A stretch of DNA of 43,057 bases. It comes from an uncultured Lachnospiraceae bacterium (GTDB taxonomy: Bacteria > Bacillota > Clostridia > Lachnospirales > Lachnospiraceae). Shown here piece after piece: positions 23,108-32,410 of the stretch (position 1 is the first letter of the stretch; each line of letters begins with the position of its first letter). Position numbers and translations under genes: made by a program. Location: contig CAJTXH010000007.1 in assembly GCA_910580005.1 (NCBI GenBank), positions 1 through 43,057 on the forward strand, in the 5' to 3' direction. A model generated the notes under the pieces. It was not told the origin of the DNA. It saw only the letters and a program-made list of their open reading frames with translations, and ran no database searches.

Positions 23108-26100
23108 TTAAAGATTTATTATTTTTACATTTTTGCCTGCCCCGCTAGCTCTGATAATCTTTTTATAGTAAACAATTTTACCAGCAGGCACTTTTATTAC
23201 CGCCTTGCTATTAATCCCTTTAAATACACCCTTCCCTGTATGTCTGGTGGTAAGTTTTTTGGATTTAATAACTATATCTTTTAAATTCCTGCAATCTCTA
23301 AATGCATTTTTACCAATAACTTTTATATTCGCTCCAATAGTAATTTTTTCTACTTTTCTATTTCCTCTTACAACATTATCTGCAATAGATGTTACTTTAT
23401 ATTTCTTACCAGAAATCTTAATAGTGCCAGGAATTACTATATTACTTTTATTATTAACACCTGTAAACTGTACTTCATTTTTATTACCATCCATATATAA
23501 TTTCTTATAATTATAGCCATTTATTTTAATAGCACTATCGTTCTGGGTATTTTCAACATGTGTATTTTTACTGCCATCACTATCTGTGGGCTGGGCATTA
23601 TCACTAGAAACTTTGTTCTTATCATACTGCTCACCATTGTCCAGATTAACAGAATACCATATAATAGCACCACTTTCTTTATCTGCAACAGCCCATGACA
23701 AAATATTGCCTTGTACAACAGGCTGGATAGAAGTATTTGACAACCTCGCACCATAAACAGCCGTTTCCCTGCGCAAAATATTTCCCAATTCATCAAGAAT
23801 AACATAATGTATGCTATCAAATTTTCCATTTACCATTTTTTCCCACAATACACAATAAGAGCCATCTTCAAGTGTAACAATTTTAACACTTCCAGCTTTT
23901 TCTTTCTCATCACAATGAGTAAGCCATATAACATTATAATCTGCATCTTCTCCTGTAGCTTCATCCTTACGTGTTATTCCTGCAAATTCAGAATCATATT
24001 TTGCAAGGCTTTGGTCCATAATACGCACAAAAACATCACATACATCTGTTTTTAATTTTGAGTTTCTATAAGTACTACTAGTATATTTCCGTCCTGATTT
24101 TCCAGCTAAAGCATAGCTGGAACTACTTTTAGCAAGCCCTCCCATATATGTATATGTTTCTCTGCTTTCATTTTCCTCATTTCCACTACAATGATATATT
24201 AATTTACTAGGACCAACAGTTGATATCTTGCCATCATATATATACATCCTTATTATACGTATTCCTCTTTTATTAGCTCCGGCTCTTTGTATAGCAGCAA
24301 AACCATAACTTGTAGGAATCATTGATATATCATAAACATAACCGCTCTTACCAATAATGGAATTACCTACCACACCATTAAGGCTGCCGTTATCACCTCC
24401 TGCTAATTCCATTGTTTCCGCATTTATAGCAATATATTCTGAGGCCTGTTGATGTTTACTTAATGGCTTAAAAAGCCAACGTACTTCAAATGCTAAGCTG
24501 ACATTAAAAAATACACATAAATAACCATTACTATAAACAATATTTGCATTACCTGCACTGAAAGGAAATTGTGCACCAGAATATGATAATGGAATTCCAA
24601 GTGTATTAACTAATTTGCCAGAACTGTCATATTTACAGACCTGGATATTTTCCTCATCTTTAGAATAAGCTATGGCATCATCTGGTATATCCCTGCCCCA
24701 GAATATATAATAATAGCCATCACTTCCAATTGTAGCAGCACCAAATGTAAATCCTGGATTTTCAATTTTAAATGGTTTTCTGCCTGTAATTCCAGAAACA
24801 ACTAATACATTGTCCTTATCACCATAAAAAGCAAAAAGATTCCCATCCGGGTCTTTTGCTTCATGTAGTTTATCTGTAGAAAGAAGCTTTGTATAGCCTG
24901 TTTCATCTGAATAAGTACTGTATCTTGCTTGTCCTATATTACATATCTGTTTTTTTGCATAATGTACTAAGTTATCTTTATTATCCTTAATATTATTATT
25001 TAAAACTGTTCTATTGTAATTAATTTCCTTAAAATCAGAACCAGCTAAAGCTTTACACCATTCTTCTTTATAAGTGCCCTTAATGTTTAATGTTGATATA
25101 TTATCTGGGAATAAATATCCTCCTAATTTAGCATTGCCTGGAAGTGTTATTTCATCAAGTTTTTTACAGCCATCAAAAGCACCTGTTCCAATTTTTTGGA
25201 TAGTATCAGGAATTGTAATATTGGTAAGACCTTTACAATTGTTAAATGCATATTCACCAATTACACGTACACTATTTGGAATTTCAAGGCTGGTGAGACC
25301 TGTGCAATTGTCAAATGCTTTATCTCCAATTATTTGCACACTATCAGGAATAGAAATACTTTTTATATGTTCATTTAAAATATTTCCAAAAGCAAAGTCT
25401 GAAATTTCAACAGTTCCCCTTTTTACTACAAAATTTTCTTCAGCAGTTCCAGCAATAAGATAATTTCCAAGATATAAAGCCCCAATAGTTTTATCATTTT
25501 TTTCCCAATTATCCTTGTTATCGAAAAAAGCAGTATTTCTAATTATTGATTCATTCACTCCATCTATGCCATCAGGAATATATATATCCTCAAGACGCAA
25601 ACAATAAGAAAACGCTGCAAGGCCTATGCTGCTCACGCTTTTTGGTATTGAAACACTTGTAAGGCTATAACAACGTCCAAATGCATTATCGCCTATAATG
25701 TCCAGCTTTTCTGGAAAAGAAATATTAGTAAGATTAGAACACTCCCAAAATGCATAATTTCCTATCTCAATTACGCTTTCTGGAAATAAAAGTGTTTCTA
25801 ATTTTGAACACTCCTTGACTGCACAATTACATATACGTGAAACAGTATTTGGTATTGCAATGTCTTTAATGTTGACAGGGGCTTGTATAAGCATTGATAT
25901 ATTCTTATCATAAAGAATTCCATCTTTAACACAATAATTATTATTTTTTTCTGATATAGTGATATTATTTAACTTCCATGATGAAAATGCTGCTTCTCCT
26001 ATTTTTTCCAGGCTTGCAGGAATGTTTAAGCTAGTAAAAGCTGTATTATGAAATGCGTATCTCCCAACACTGGTAATATTATCTGGAATTGAAATATCTG

Positions 26101-26494
26101 AAAGGTTTTCACAATTACTAAATGCATAATTACCTATACTTTTTACGCTTGCAGGAATTGTAACACTAACCAGGTTTTCACTTCTGCTAAATGCATTACC
26201 GCCAATACTTGTAACCCCATCTTCAATAATAACATACTTTATACTCCCACAATCCCAAGGTGTTTCATGATATGCCTCCTGTTCCTCATCTCCACTCACG
26301 TTCCAATTTTCCATCTCTCCAATGCCAGAGATAATAAGAGTCCCATCATCAGATAATGTCCACTTTAAATTATCACCACATACACCTGATGTCTTTTTAA
26401 CGTCTTCTTCTGCATATGCTAATATACCATCATAAGATATTGATGTAATCCATACTACTATTATCAATATAATACTTAATAATCTTTTTTTCAT
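23108..26494 (-). CDS. Secreted BspA-like leucine-rich repeat protein
   Basis: This 1128-residue protein begins with a signal peptide (1-28, ending ILAYA). The BspA-type N-terminal module follows (SGVCGDNLKWTLSDDGTLII). LRR_5 repeats fill about 75-465, each with the pattern IP..V..I...AF..C..L. A long central region (about 500-960) without LRRs follows, rich in beta-strand-like Tyr/Ser/Gly segments and perhaps propeller-like. The end (about 985-1128) is a linker plus a compact LRR_5 module. No anchor motif is seen. Such proteins mediate adhesion in gut and oral anaerobes. The C-terminal module is closely similar to that of the CAP-domain protein at 41510-43057. AAGGAG precedes the ATG; it stands as a single gene. 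Confidence 0.85.
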   Translation of the reverse strand: MKKRLLSIILIIVVWITSISYDGILAYAEEDVKKTSGVCGDNLKWTLSDDGTLIISGIGEMENWNVSGDEEQEAYHETPWDCGSIKYVIIEDGVTSIGGNAFSRSENLVSVTIPASVKSIGNYAFSNCENLSDISIPDNITSVGRYAFHNTAFTSLNIPASLEKIGEAAFSSWKLNNITISEKNNNYCVKDGILYDKNISMLIQAPVNIKDIAIPNTVSRICNCAVKECSKLETLLFPESVIEIGNYAFWECSNLTNISFPEKLDIIGDNAFGRCYSLTSVSIPKSVSSIGLAAFSYCLRLEDIYIPDGIDGVNESIIRNTAFFDNKDNWEKNDKTIGALYLGNYLIAGTAEENFVVKRGTVEISDFAFGNILNEHIKSISIPDSVQIIGDKAFDNCTGLTSLEIPNSVRVIGEYAFNNCKGLTNITIPDTIQKIGTGAFDGCKKLDEITLPGNAKLGGYLFPDNISTLNIKGTYKEEWCKALAGSDFKEINYNRTVLNNNIKDNKDNLVHYAKKQICNIGQARYSTYSDETGYTKLLSTDKLHEAKDPDGNLFAFYGDKDNVLVVSGITGRKPFKIENPGFTFGAATIGSDGYYYIFWGRDIPDDAIAYSKDEENIQVCKYDSSGKLVNTLGIPLSYSGAQFPFSAGNANIVYSNGYLCVFFNVSLAFEVRWLFKPLSKHQQASEYIAINAETMELAGGDNGSLNGVVGNSIIGKSGYVYDISMIPTSYGFAAIQRAGANKRGIRIIRMYIYDGKISTVGPSKLIYHCSGNEENESRETYTYMGGLAKSSSSYALAGKSGRKYTSSTYRNSKLKTDVCDVFVRIMDQSLAKYDSEFAGITRKDEATGEDADYNVIWLTHCDEKEKAGSVKIVTLEDGSYCVLWEKMVNGKFDSIHYVILDELGNILRRETAVYGARLSNTSIQPVVQGNILSWAVADKESGAIIWYSVNLDNGEQYDKNKVSSDNAQPTDSDGSKNTHVENTQNDSAIKINGYNYKKLYMDGNKNEVQFTGVNNKSNIVIPGTIKISGKKYKVTSIADNVVRGNRKVEKITIGANIKVIGKNAFRDCRNLKDIVIKSKKLTTRHTGKGVFKGINSKAVIKVPAGKIVYYKKIIRASGAGKNVKIINL

Positions 26495-26599
26495 TTTCCC
26501 TTTAATCTCCTTAATTATATACTTTTATTAATATTTGCTTTATTTTGTATAAAAAATGGCACTGTATAACTTGCATTCTATGGAAAACTTGACTGTTAC

Positions 26600-26830
26600 C
26601 TAATTTTTTTCTTCTATATCTTCCTGCTTTCCCTTATCTTTATACACAACTTTATATATCAGCGTATATGCATATAAAAATATCGGAACTATAATTGTTG
26701 CAGCAAGGCTTCCTAAAAACAGTGAATGGGTATTTGGTGTTGCCAGTACCGCCGATATAAATGTAAGAATATACATTCCAAGCAGCAGAGCTACGCCTGC
26801 ACCCGCAAATATTCTTTTAAGTTTTGCCAT
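26600..26830 (-). CDS. Small two-helix membrane protein, unknown function
   Basis: This 76-residue protein has two hydrophobic helices (about 9-31 and 38-63), a basic N-terminus (AKLKRIF) and a charged C-terminal tail (KDKGKQEDIEEKN). I do not recognise a family. It follows rarA by 28 bp on the same strand, has AGGGA upstream of the ATG, and probably ends the long operon that starts at sufC. Confidence 0.55.
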   Translation of the reverse strand: MAKLKRIFAGAGVALLLGMYILTFISAVLATPNTHSLFLGSLAATIIVPIFLYAYTLIYKVVYKDKGKQEDIEEKN

Positions 26831-26858
26831 ATAAATCCCTATGCCTTTCTTATAATTA

Positions 26859-28175
26859 CTATGTGTTTATATATCTGAAATATTCCTGTATAGTTTTTTC
26901 ATATCCATTATCTGATGGGATATAAAACCTCATGCCCTCAATATTATCTGGGAGGTACTGCTGTTTTACATAATGCTTTGGGTAATCGTGTGCATATTTA
27001 TAACCAATGCCATGCCCAAGTTCCTTTGCCCCTTTATAATGTGAGTCCATAAGGTGTGGCGGGACTGCTCCTGCCTTTTCATTTTTAACAGTTTCCATTG
27101 CCTTGTCTATTGCATTTACTGCTGAATTGCTTTTAGGGGCACTTGCAACATATGAAACAGCCTGTGCAAGTATTATCTGGCTTTCAGGCATTCCAATCCT
27201 TTCAACCGCCTGGGCAGCACTAACCGCAACCACAAGTGCCTGTGGGTCTGCATTTGAAACATCCTCTGCTGCACAAATCATTATCCTTCTCGCAATAAAC
27301 CGCACGTCTTCACCAGCATACAGCATCCTTGCAAGATAATAAATAGCAGCGTCAGGGTCTGAACCCCTCATGCTTTTTATAAATGCAGAAATAACATCAT
27401 AATGGTTATCACCGTTTTTATCATATCTTACAACCCTCTTCTGTATACATTCTGACGCAACATCAATTGTAATGTGTATCATGCCGTCATCACTGCGTGG
27501 TGTTGTAAGAACTGCAAGCTCAACAGCATTAAGCGCAATCCTTGCATCACCGCCAGAAACACCAGCCAGGAAATCCAGTGCATCATTATCAATTACTGCC
27601 TTATATGTCCCCATGCCCTTATCACAGTTATTTAACGCACGGAGCAGCAGTGTCTTTATATTATCATCAGACAATGGTTTTAATTCAAATAATATTGACC
27701 GTGAAACAAGTGCACTGTTTACCTCAAAATATGGATTTTCAGTAGTTGCGCCTATTAAAATTATTGTACCATCCTCAACAAATGGCAGAAGATAATCCTG
27801 CTGCCCTTTATTAAACCTGTGTATCTCATCCACAAAAAGGATAGTTTTCCTGCCATACATACCTGCATTGTCCTTCGCCTTCTGTATAACCTCTTCCATA
27901 TCCTTCTTGCCAGCAGATGTTGCATTAATCTGTGTAAAAACAGCACTTGTTGAGTTAGCAATAACCTTTGCAAGCGTTGTCTTTCCAGTACCAGGAGGCC
28001 CATAAAATATAACAGAGCCAAGCTTGTCCGCCTTTACCGCCCTGTATAAAAGCTTATCCTTCCCGGCAATATGTTCCTGCCCCACAACTTCATCAAGCAC
28101 TTCAGGGCGCATCCTTGATGCAAGCGGCGACTCTTTCTCCTTGTCCATATCCCTCATATAATCAAATAAATCCAT
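26859..28175 (-). CDS. rarA: Replication-associated recombination protein RarA (AAA+ ATPase)
   Basis: This 438-residue protein matches RarA/MgsA. It has LASRMRPEVLDEVVGQEHI at the start, Walker A GPPGTGKTTLAK, Walker B FVDEIHRFNK, sensor 1 IGATTENPYFEVN, and the arginine-finger region LVSRS. The C-terminal lid and tetramerisation domain carries MRGSDPDAAIYYLARM and PHLMDSHYKGAKELG. RarA acts at stalled replication forks and interacts with SSB and DNA polymerase. The ATG shares bases with the stop codon of the YigZ gene (TAATG), so translation is coupled. Confidence 0.95.
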   Translation of the reverse strand: MDLFDYMRDMDKEKESPLASRMRPEVLDEVVGQEHIAGKDKLLYRAVKADKLGSVIFYGPPGTGKTTLAKVIANSTSAVFTQINATSAGKKDMEEVIQKAKDNAGMYGRKTILFVDEIHRFNKGQQDYLLPFVEDGTIILIGATTENPYFEVNSALVSRSILFELKPLSDDNIKTLLLRALNNCDKGMGTYKAVIDNDALDFLAGVSGGDARIALNAVELAVLTTPRSDDGMIHITIDVASECIQKRVVRYDKNGDNHYDVISAFIKSMRGSDPDAAIYYLARMLYAGEDVRFIARRIMICAAEDVSNADPQALVVAVSAAQAVERIGMPESQIILAQAVSYVASAPKSNSAVNAIDKAMETVKNEKAGAVPPHLMDSHYKGAKELGHGIGYKYAHDYPKHYVKQQYLPDNIEGMRFYIPSDNGYEKTIQEYFRYINT

Positions 28176-28849
28176 TACAACCCTCTCTGCTGCCTGCCCA
28201 TTGGAAAAACAACTGGCTTCTGGTCTATAACTGCAAAATATATATCGTCATCTGCATTAATTTTTACCCGCCCCGATGTTGCTTCTGTAACCTTCTTAAC
28301 AAACTGCCCTGTATCATTTAAAGAAACAGCAAGTTCCATTTCTGTTTTATCACTATACCTTGTATCAATAATAGCAAGCCCCATCTGTGAAACAATATAC
28401 TGTATCTTGCCTATACCATCATATCCAGTTTGCAGTATAACTCTTTTTCCAGCCTCTTTCGTTATAACCCTGCTTGCTGCAAGCCCTGCCTTTGCTGCCC
28501 CGGAATAAGCACGGACAAGCCCTCCTGTGCCAAGCAGCGTCCCTCCAAAATACCTTGTAACAATTACCAGTACATTACAGACACCTGCACCTGAAAGTAC
28601 TTCTAAAATTGGTTTTCCAGCAGTCCCTGACGGCTCACCATCATCACTGCACTTGCTTATCCTTAAGTTTTCCCCAATAATATAAGCATAACAGTTATGC
28701 CTGGCATCCCAGTATTTCTTTTTAGTTTCCCCAATTATCTTAGTGGCATCTTCTTCATTTTCCACAGGAAAAACATTAGCAATAAAACGGGATTTTTTCT
28801 CAACAATTTCACTGCTTCCGCCACTATATACAATTTTATATCCTGCCAT
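28175..28849 (-). CDS. YigZ/IMPACT family protein (UPF0029)
   Basis: This 224-residue protein has the IMPACT N-terminal signature KKSRFIANVFPV, ARHNCYAYIIG, SDDGEPSGTAGKPIL, VTRYFGGTLLGTGGLVRAYS and a C-terminal UPF0029 ferredoxin-like domain. Family members are linked to translation control or RNA binding, but the bacterial function is unproven. It overlaps both neighbours by one base (TAATG with rarA and with the flippase-like gene), so it sits inside a tightly coupled operon. Confidence 0.92.
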   Translation of the reverse strand: MAGYKIVYSGGSSEIVEKKSRFIANVFPVENEEDATKIIGETKKKYWDARHNCYAYIIGENLRISKCSDDGEPSGTAGKPILEVLSGAGVCNVLVIVTRYFGGTLLGTGGLVRAYSGAAKAGLAASRVITKEAGKRVILQTGYDGIGKIQYIVSQMGLAIIDTRYSDKTEMELAVSLNDTGQFVKKVTEATSGRVKINADDDIYFAVIDQKPVVFPMGRQQRGL

Positions 28850-29910
28850 TATTCCCTCCGGTCTTTATGGTTTCTTAACTTTACTTTTCTGCCTTCCATA
28901 TGTATCTGGTGTATCTGTGCTGCAACTGTAATAACTGCACTAACTATAAGTATTACATAAAAACTTGCGCCCCTGCTAAGAAGCATAGCAGACACTGCCG
29001 TGCTTTTTCCCATAACTGGTGCAAAAAGCCTTACAAAAAAACCCTCATTTACGCCAACACCTCCTGGAAATGGAAGTATATCTATACAAACTGATACAAA
29101 ACTCTGTAATACAATAACTTGCATACATGTATATCCAGTACATCCAAGTGCTTTATATACAAACCATGTCACTGCAAAATAAGAAACTCTCTGTATAACC
29201 GTTGTAAATAAAACTGTAACAGCGGTTTTCATATGGGACAGCATATACTCTGCACCTTCATTATATGATGCCAGCAATTTATCAAGTTTTCCCTCTATTC
29301 TTTCTTTCCGCTTGACAATATGCAGCTTATGGAGCAGCCATGTTGCAAAAAACGCAATATTCCTTGCGCCGTTTTTGGAAAATACAACTATGGAATAAAG
29401 GAATATTGAAACAACATTTACAATAATCCCAATAATAAAAAGCCACATATATTTTCCAATATACTGCATTGCAAAACCATTCATAAATATAAATACAAGC
29501 CCCTCAACAATAATAAGTGCGATTTTGTATATTATCGTCCAGAACAAAAGGGTAACAGAAGAAGCACCCATATTTATACCATCATTGTTCATATAAAGCA
29601 CCTGCATAGGCTGTCCGCCAGTAGCAGAAGGCGTAATTGCATTAAAGAAAAAACCTATAAAAGAATACTTTACACATTTAAAAATATTAGTCCTGCACCC
29701 CAGCGAAACCAGTATAATCTGTATAGAAACGCCTTCCATTATAACATACATAAGCCCTGCCGCTGCCGCCCAAAACATAAATACAATACTTGCACCCTTT
29801 AATGCATCCAGTATCTCACCGATATCTTCTTCCTTTAAAATAACATAAAATACCATGCCAAGCAGTACAATCATAAAAATAATGTTTAGATAATACTTTT
29901 TTTTCTGCAT
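28849..29910 (-). CDS. Flippase-like membrane protein (MprF N-terminal/UPF0104 family), copy B
   Basis: This is a 353-residue polytopic protein and a paralogue of the protein encoded at 21037-22074. It shares YSFIGFFFNAITPSATGGQP and FPGGVGVNEGFF at the same places, with a similar helix layout. There is no synthetase domain. Family members move lysyl-phosphatidylglycerol or other lipids. It lies between HydF and YigZ (24-bp and 1-bp spacing), in a general operon rather than a lipid locus, so its substrate is unknown. GCAGGAG precedes the ATG. Confidence 0.8.
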   Translation of the reverse strand: MQKKKYYLNIIFMIVLLGMVFYVILKEEDIGEILDALKGASIVFMFWAAAAGLMYVIMEGVSIQIILVSLGCRTNIFKCVKYSFIGFFFNAITPSATGGQPMQVLYMNNDGINMGASSVTLLFWTIIYKIALIIVEGLVFIFMNGFAMQYIGKYMWLFIIGIIVNVVSIFLYSIVVFSKNGARNIAFFATWLLHKLHIVKRKERIEGKLDKLLASYNEGAEYMLSHMKTAVTVLFTTVIQRVSYFAVTWFVYKALGCTGYTCMQVIVLQSFVSVCIDILPFPGGVGVNEGFFVRLFAPVMGKSTAVSAMLLSRGASFYVILIVSAVITVAAQIHQIHMEGRKVKLRNHKDRRE

Positions 29911-29934
29911 ATACTCCTGCCTTATTTTTTGTTA

Positions 29935-31212
29935 CTATTTTTCATTATCCATAAAAATGCTGCTAATTGAAGGAAACATATTTATGCTTCTTTTTAAAAT
30001 TCCATTAACATATGCAATAAATATCCCATAATTTACAACAGGCACCCCCTGTCCAGCAGCGCACAATATTCTGTGTTTCATTTCCCTTTCAGTAAGCGTG
30101 CACCCTCCACAGTGTATTACCAGTGCATATTCTGACAAATCAGATGGAAAATCTGCCCCGCTGCATGTTTCTATAACAAGTTCTTTGCCTGAACATTCCT
30201 TAAGCCACCTTGGTATCTTTACTGTGCCAATATCTTCGCACTGGCGTCTGTGCGTGCATCCTTCTGCTATAAGGATTTTATCACCATCTTTAAGGCTGTT
30301 TACAGCAGCAGCGCCTTCTGCAAGTTTCTTTAAATTGCCCTTATGCCTTGCAAAAAGAATTGAAAATGATGTAAGAGGTATATTTTCTGGTACTAATGCA
30401 GAAACATCCTTAAATGCCTGTGAGTCAGTTATAACTATTTTAATGCTGTCACCAAGCCGTTCCAATACACCTTTAAGCCCTGGTACTTGTGTAACAACAG
30501 AAACAGCGCCATTATCAAGCAAATCCCTGATTACCTGCTGCTGTGGCATAATAAGCCTGCCCTTAGGTGCAGAAGAATCAATTGGGGTTACAAGTACTGC
30601 AATTTCATTTTCCCTTACAAGGTCTCCTGTAATATCAAGCCTTGAGGAAGGCTCTGGTACTAATAATGCAACTGCATCCTTCAGCTCTTCAATACCAGTT
30701 CTTTCTGTTGTACTTATAAGTTTAACAGAAATCCCAGGGTTTTTAGCAGCAATAATCCCACGTATCTCTTCTGTCTTTTCAAGGTCAAGGCGGTCAGTCT
30801 GGTTAAGTACAATTATATATGGCAGCTTCTTCTCTTCAATAAGTCCTATAAGCTGTTCTTCATTAATGGACATTCCATACCTGCTGTTTAAATCACGGCA
30901 CGTCAGGGAAGATATATCTGTAACTATAAGTGCAATATCTGTCTTATCTAGAACCTTAAGGGTCTTTTCAATCCTTTTCGCACCAAGTTCCCCATAATCA
31001 TCAAGACCTGGTGTGTCTGTAAGAAGACATGCCCCAAGAGGAAGTATCTCCATAGCCTTTGAAACCGGATCGGTAGTAGTGCCCTTAACATCAGAAACAA
31101 TAGCAATATCCTGTCCTGTAATGGCGTTAATAACACTAGACTTGCCTGCATTCCTTCTTCCTAGAATTGCGATATGTATTCTGTCGCCCCGTAATGTACT
31201 GTTTAGTTCCAT
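29935..31212 (-). CDS. hydF: [FeFe] hydrogenase maturation GTPase HydF
   Basis: This 425-residue protein has an N-terminal Ras-like GTPase domain: P-loop GRRNAGKSS, switch I region DVKGTTTDP, DTPGLDDYG, NQTD. The dimerisation and cluster-binding domains carry the iron-sulfur ligands CTH and, about 45 residues later, HCGGC, the CxH...HCxxC pattern of HydF. HydF is the scaffold that carries the 2Fe subcluster to hydrogenase, working with the radical-SAM enzymes HydE and HydG. Neither those nor a hydrogenase gene is in this window. GGGAGGGG precedes the ATG; spacing to both neighbours is 24 bp. Confidence 0.95.
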   Translation of the reverse strand: MELNSTLRGDRIHIAILGRRNAGKSSVINAITGQDIAIVSDVKGTTTDPVSKAMEILPLGACLLTDTPGLDDYGELGAKRIEKTLKVLDKTDIALIVTDISSLTCRDLNSRYGMSINEEQLIGLIEEKKLPYIIVLNQTDRLDLEKTEEIRGIIAAKNPGISVKLISTTERTGIEELKDAVALLVPEPSSRLDITGDLVRENEIAVLVTPIDSSAPKGRLIMPQQQVIRDLLDNGAVSVVTQVPGLKGVLERLGDSIKIVITDSQAFKDVSALVPENIPLTSFSILFARHKGNLKKLAEGAAAVNSLKDGDKILIAEGCTHRRQCEDIGTVKIPRWLKECSGKELVIETCSGADFPSDLSEYALVIHCGGCTLTEREMKHRILCAAGQGVPVVNYGIFIAYVNGILKRSINMFPSISSIFMDNEK

Positions 31213-31236
31213 ATAAATCCCCTCCCTTTTTATAAT

Positions 31237-32406
31237 TTATAAATTTGCGTCCGCCCCCAATACAGTCTTTAAAATTACCTCAACCCTTTTTTGCATTGTA
31301 TGTTCTTTCTGTACCAGCAGATTGCCCTCTTTTGCAATCTCTTTCCTTTCTTCTTCATGTTCCAGGTAATACTTTATCTTATCCATCATATCACTATGTG
31401 ACTCATACCATACAAGATGTCTTCCCTGTTCAAAAAATTCTGGCAGTTCTGCCTGGAAATTTGTAAGCACAAATCCGCCTGCACCCAATATATCCCATAT
31501 TCTTAATGGAATTCCTGTTTTTATATTCCTAAGTGTTATATTTAAATTGATTTTTGACTGCTGGAATACATGCGGCATTTCATATATATAATCTACCTTG
31601 CCCATATTTTGTATAAACGGTATATCTTCTGTGCTGCTTCCTGTATATATCCTTGTATTTTTAATTTTTCTTGATACCATGTTTAGTATTTTTTTGCGTT
31701 CAAGTGAAGCAAGTTTCATTCCAAGTGTCGTATTTGCAACTATAAGGGAAGGTGTACCAGTAAACTCATCACCTGATATATTTACTGCCCCTCCCTCAAG
31801 CTGTTCTTCTATATCAGCAAGCATTCTTTGAAGAAAATTATCACCATATGTTTCCATCTGGACATTTATAAGTGCATCAAAATAACCACGTATATAGGGT
31901 GGCATATTAACCATTTCATCATAACGGTTTTTTTCATAAAGGCTTCCAACAAATGAAACATCTGCATGGTAATCTTTTACAGGTGTTTTGCCTAAAATAA
32001 AATTATTTCTGGCAATATCGGCAGCAAGGGGCATATACCATATATTTTTAACTCCCCTTGCTTTAAATTCACAGTAAACCTGCATGTCAAATACAAATAT
32101 ATAATTAGAAGGAAGGAAAACTGACCTTGTATAAAGTGTAAGCATAGGACTGTCACATGTCCATGCAATATATTTGCAGCCTGTCCTGTTACATGATTTG
32201 GCTATTACTGGAAAATAATTTATTGATACTACTGCATAATAACTATGGCATTTAAGATAAGCATCCAGCTTTGCTTCAAATTCTGCATCTTCTTCGGGAT
32301 TGTCTATTTCACATGTAAATGTATCTATTTCATGTCCAAGGCTTATTAATGCATCCTCAAGTGCCTCCTGGTTATATGCCTGCCATCTGTATACTAAAAA
32401 TTTCAT
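31237..32406 (-). CDS. CgeB-like glycosyltransferase
   Basis: This protein of 389 residues begins MKFLVYRWQAYNQE. It resembles the spore maturation protein CgeB and related family 1-like transferases: an N-terminal DUF3880-like domain with YIAWTCDSP and FVFD, and a C-terminal sugar-nucleotide-binding half with LNITLRNIKTGIPLRIWDIL followed by GAGGFVLTNFQAELPEFFE and an LVWY segment. CgeB decorates the spore surface in Bacillus; elsewhere such enzymes glycosylate surface proteins or flagellin. I chose the ATG at 32406 because AGGGAT lies just upstream and it starts 4 nt after the proA stop. Confidence 0.8.
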   Translation of the reverse strand: MKFLVYRWQAYNQEALEDALISLGHEIDTFTCEIDNPEEDAEFEAKLDAYLKCHSYYAVVSINYFPVIAKSCNRTGCKYIAWTCDSPMLTLYTRSVFLPSNYIFVFDMQVYCEFKARGVKNIWYMPLAADIARNNFILGKTPVKDYHADVSFVGSLYEKNRYDEMVNMPPYIRGYFDALINVQMETYGDNFLQRMLADIEEQLEGGAVNISGDEFTGTPSLIVANTTLGMKLASLERKKILNMVSRKIKNTRIYTGSSTEDIPFIQNMGKVDYIYEMPHVFQQSKINLNITLRNIKTGIPLRIWDILGAGGFVLTNFQAELPEFFEQGRHLVWYESHSDMMDKIKYYLEHEEERKEIAKEGNLLVQKEHTMQKRVEVILKTVLGADANL

Positions 32407-32410
32407 TATA

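Noticed and set aside
30098..30997. Plus-strand open frame of 299 codons opposite hydF.
   Set aside because: Antisense to a conserved GTPase with no homology of its own; low-complexity Ser/Leu composition.
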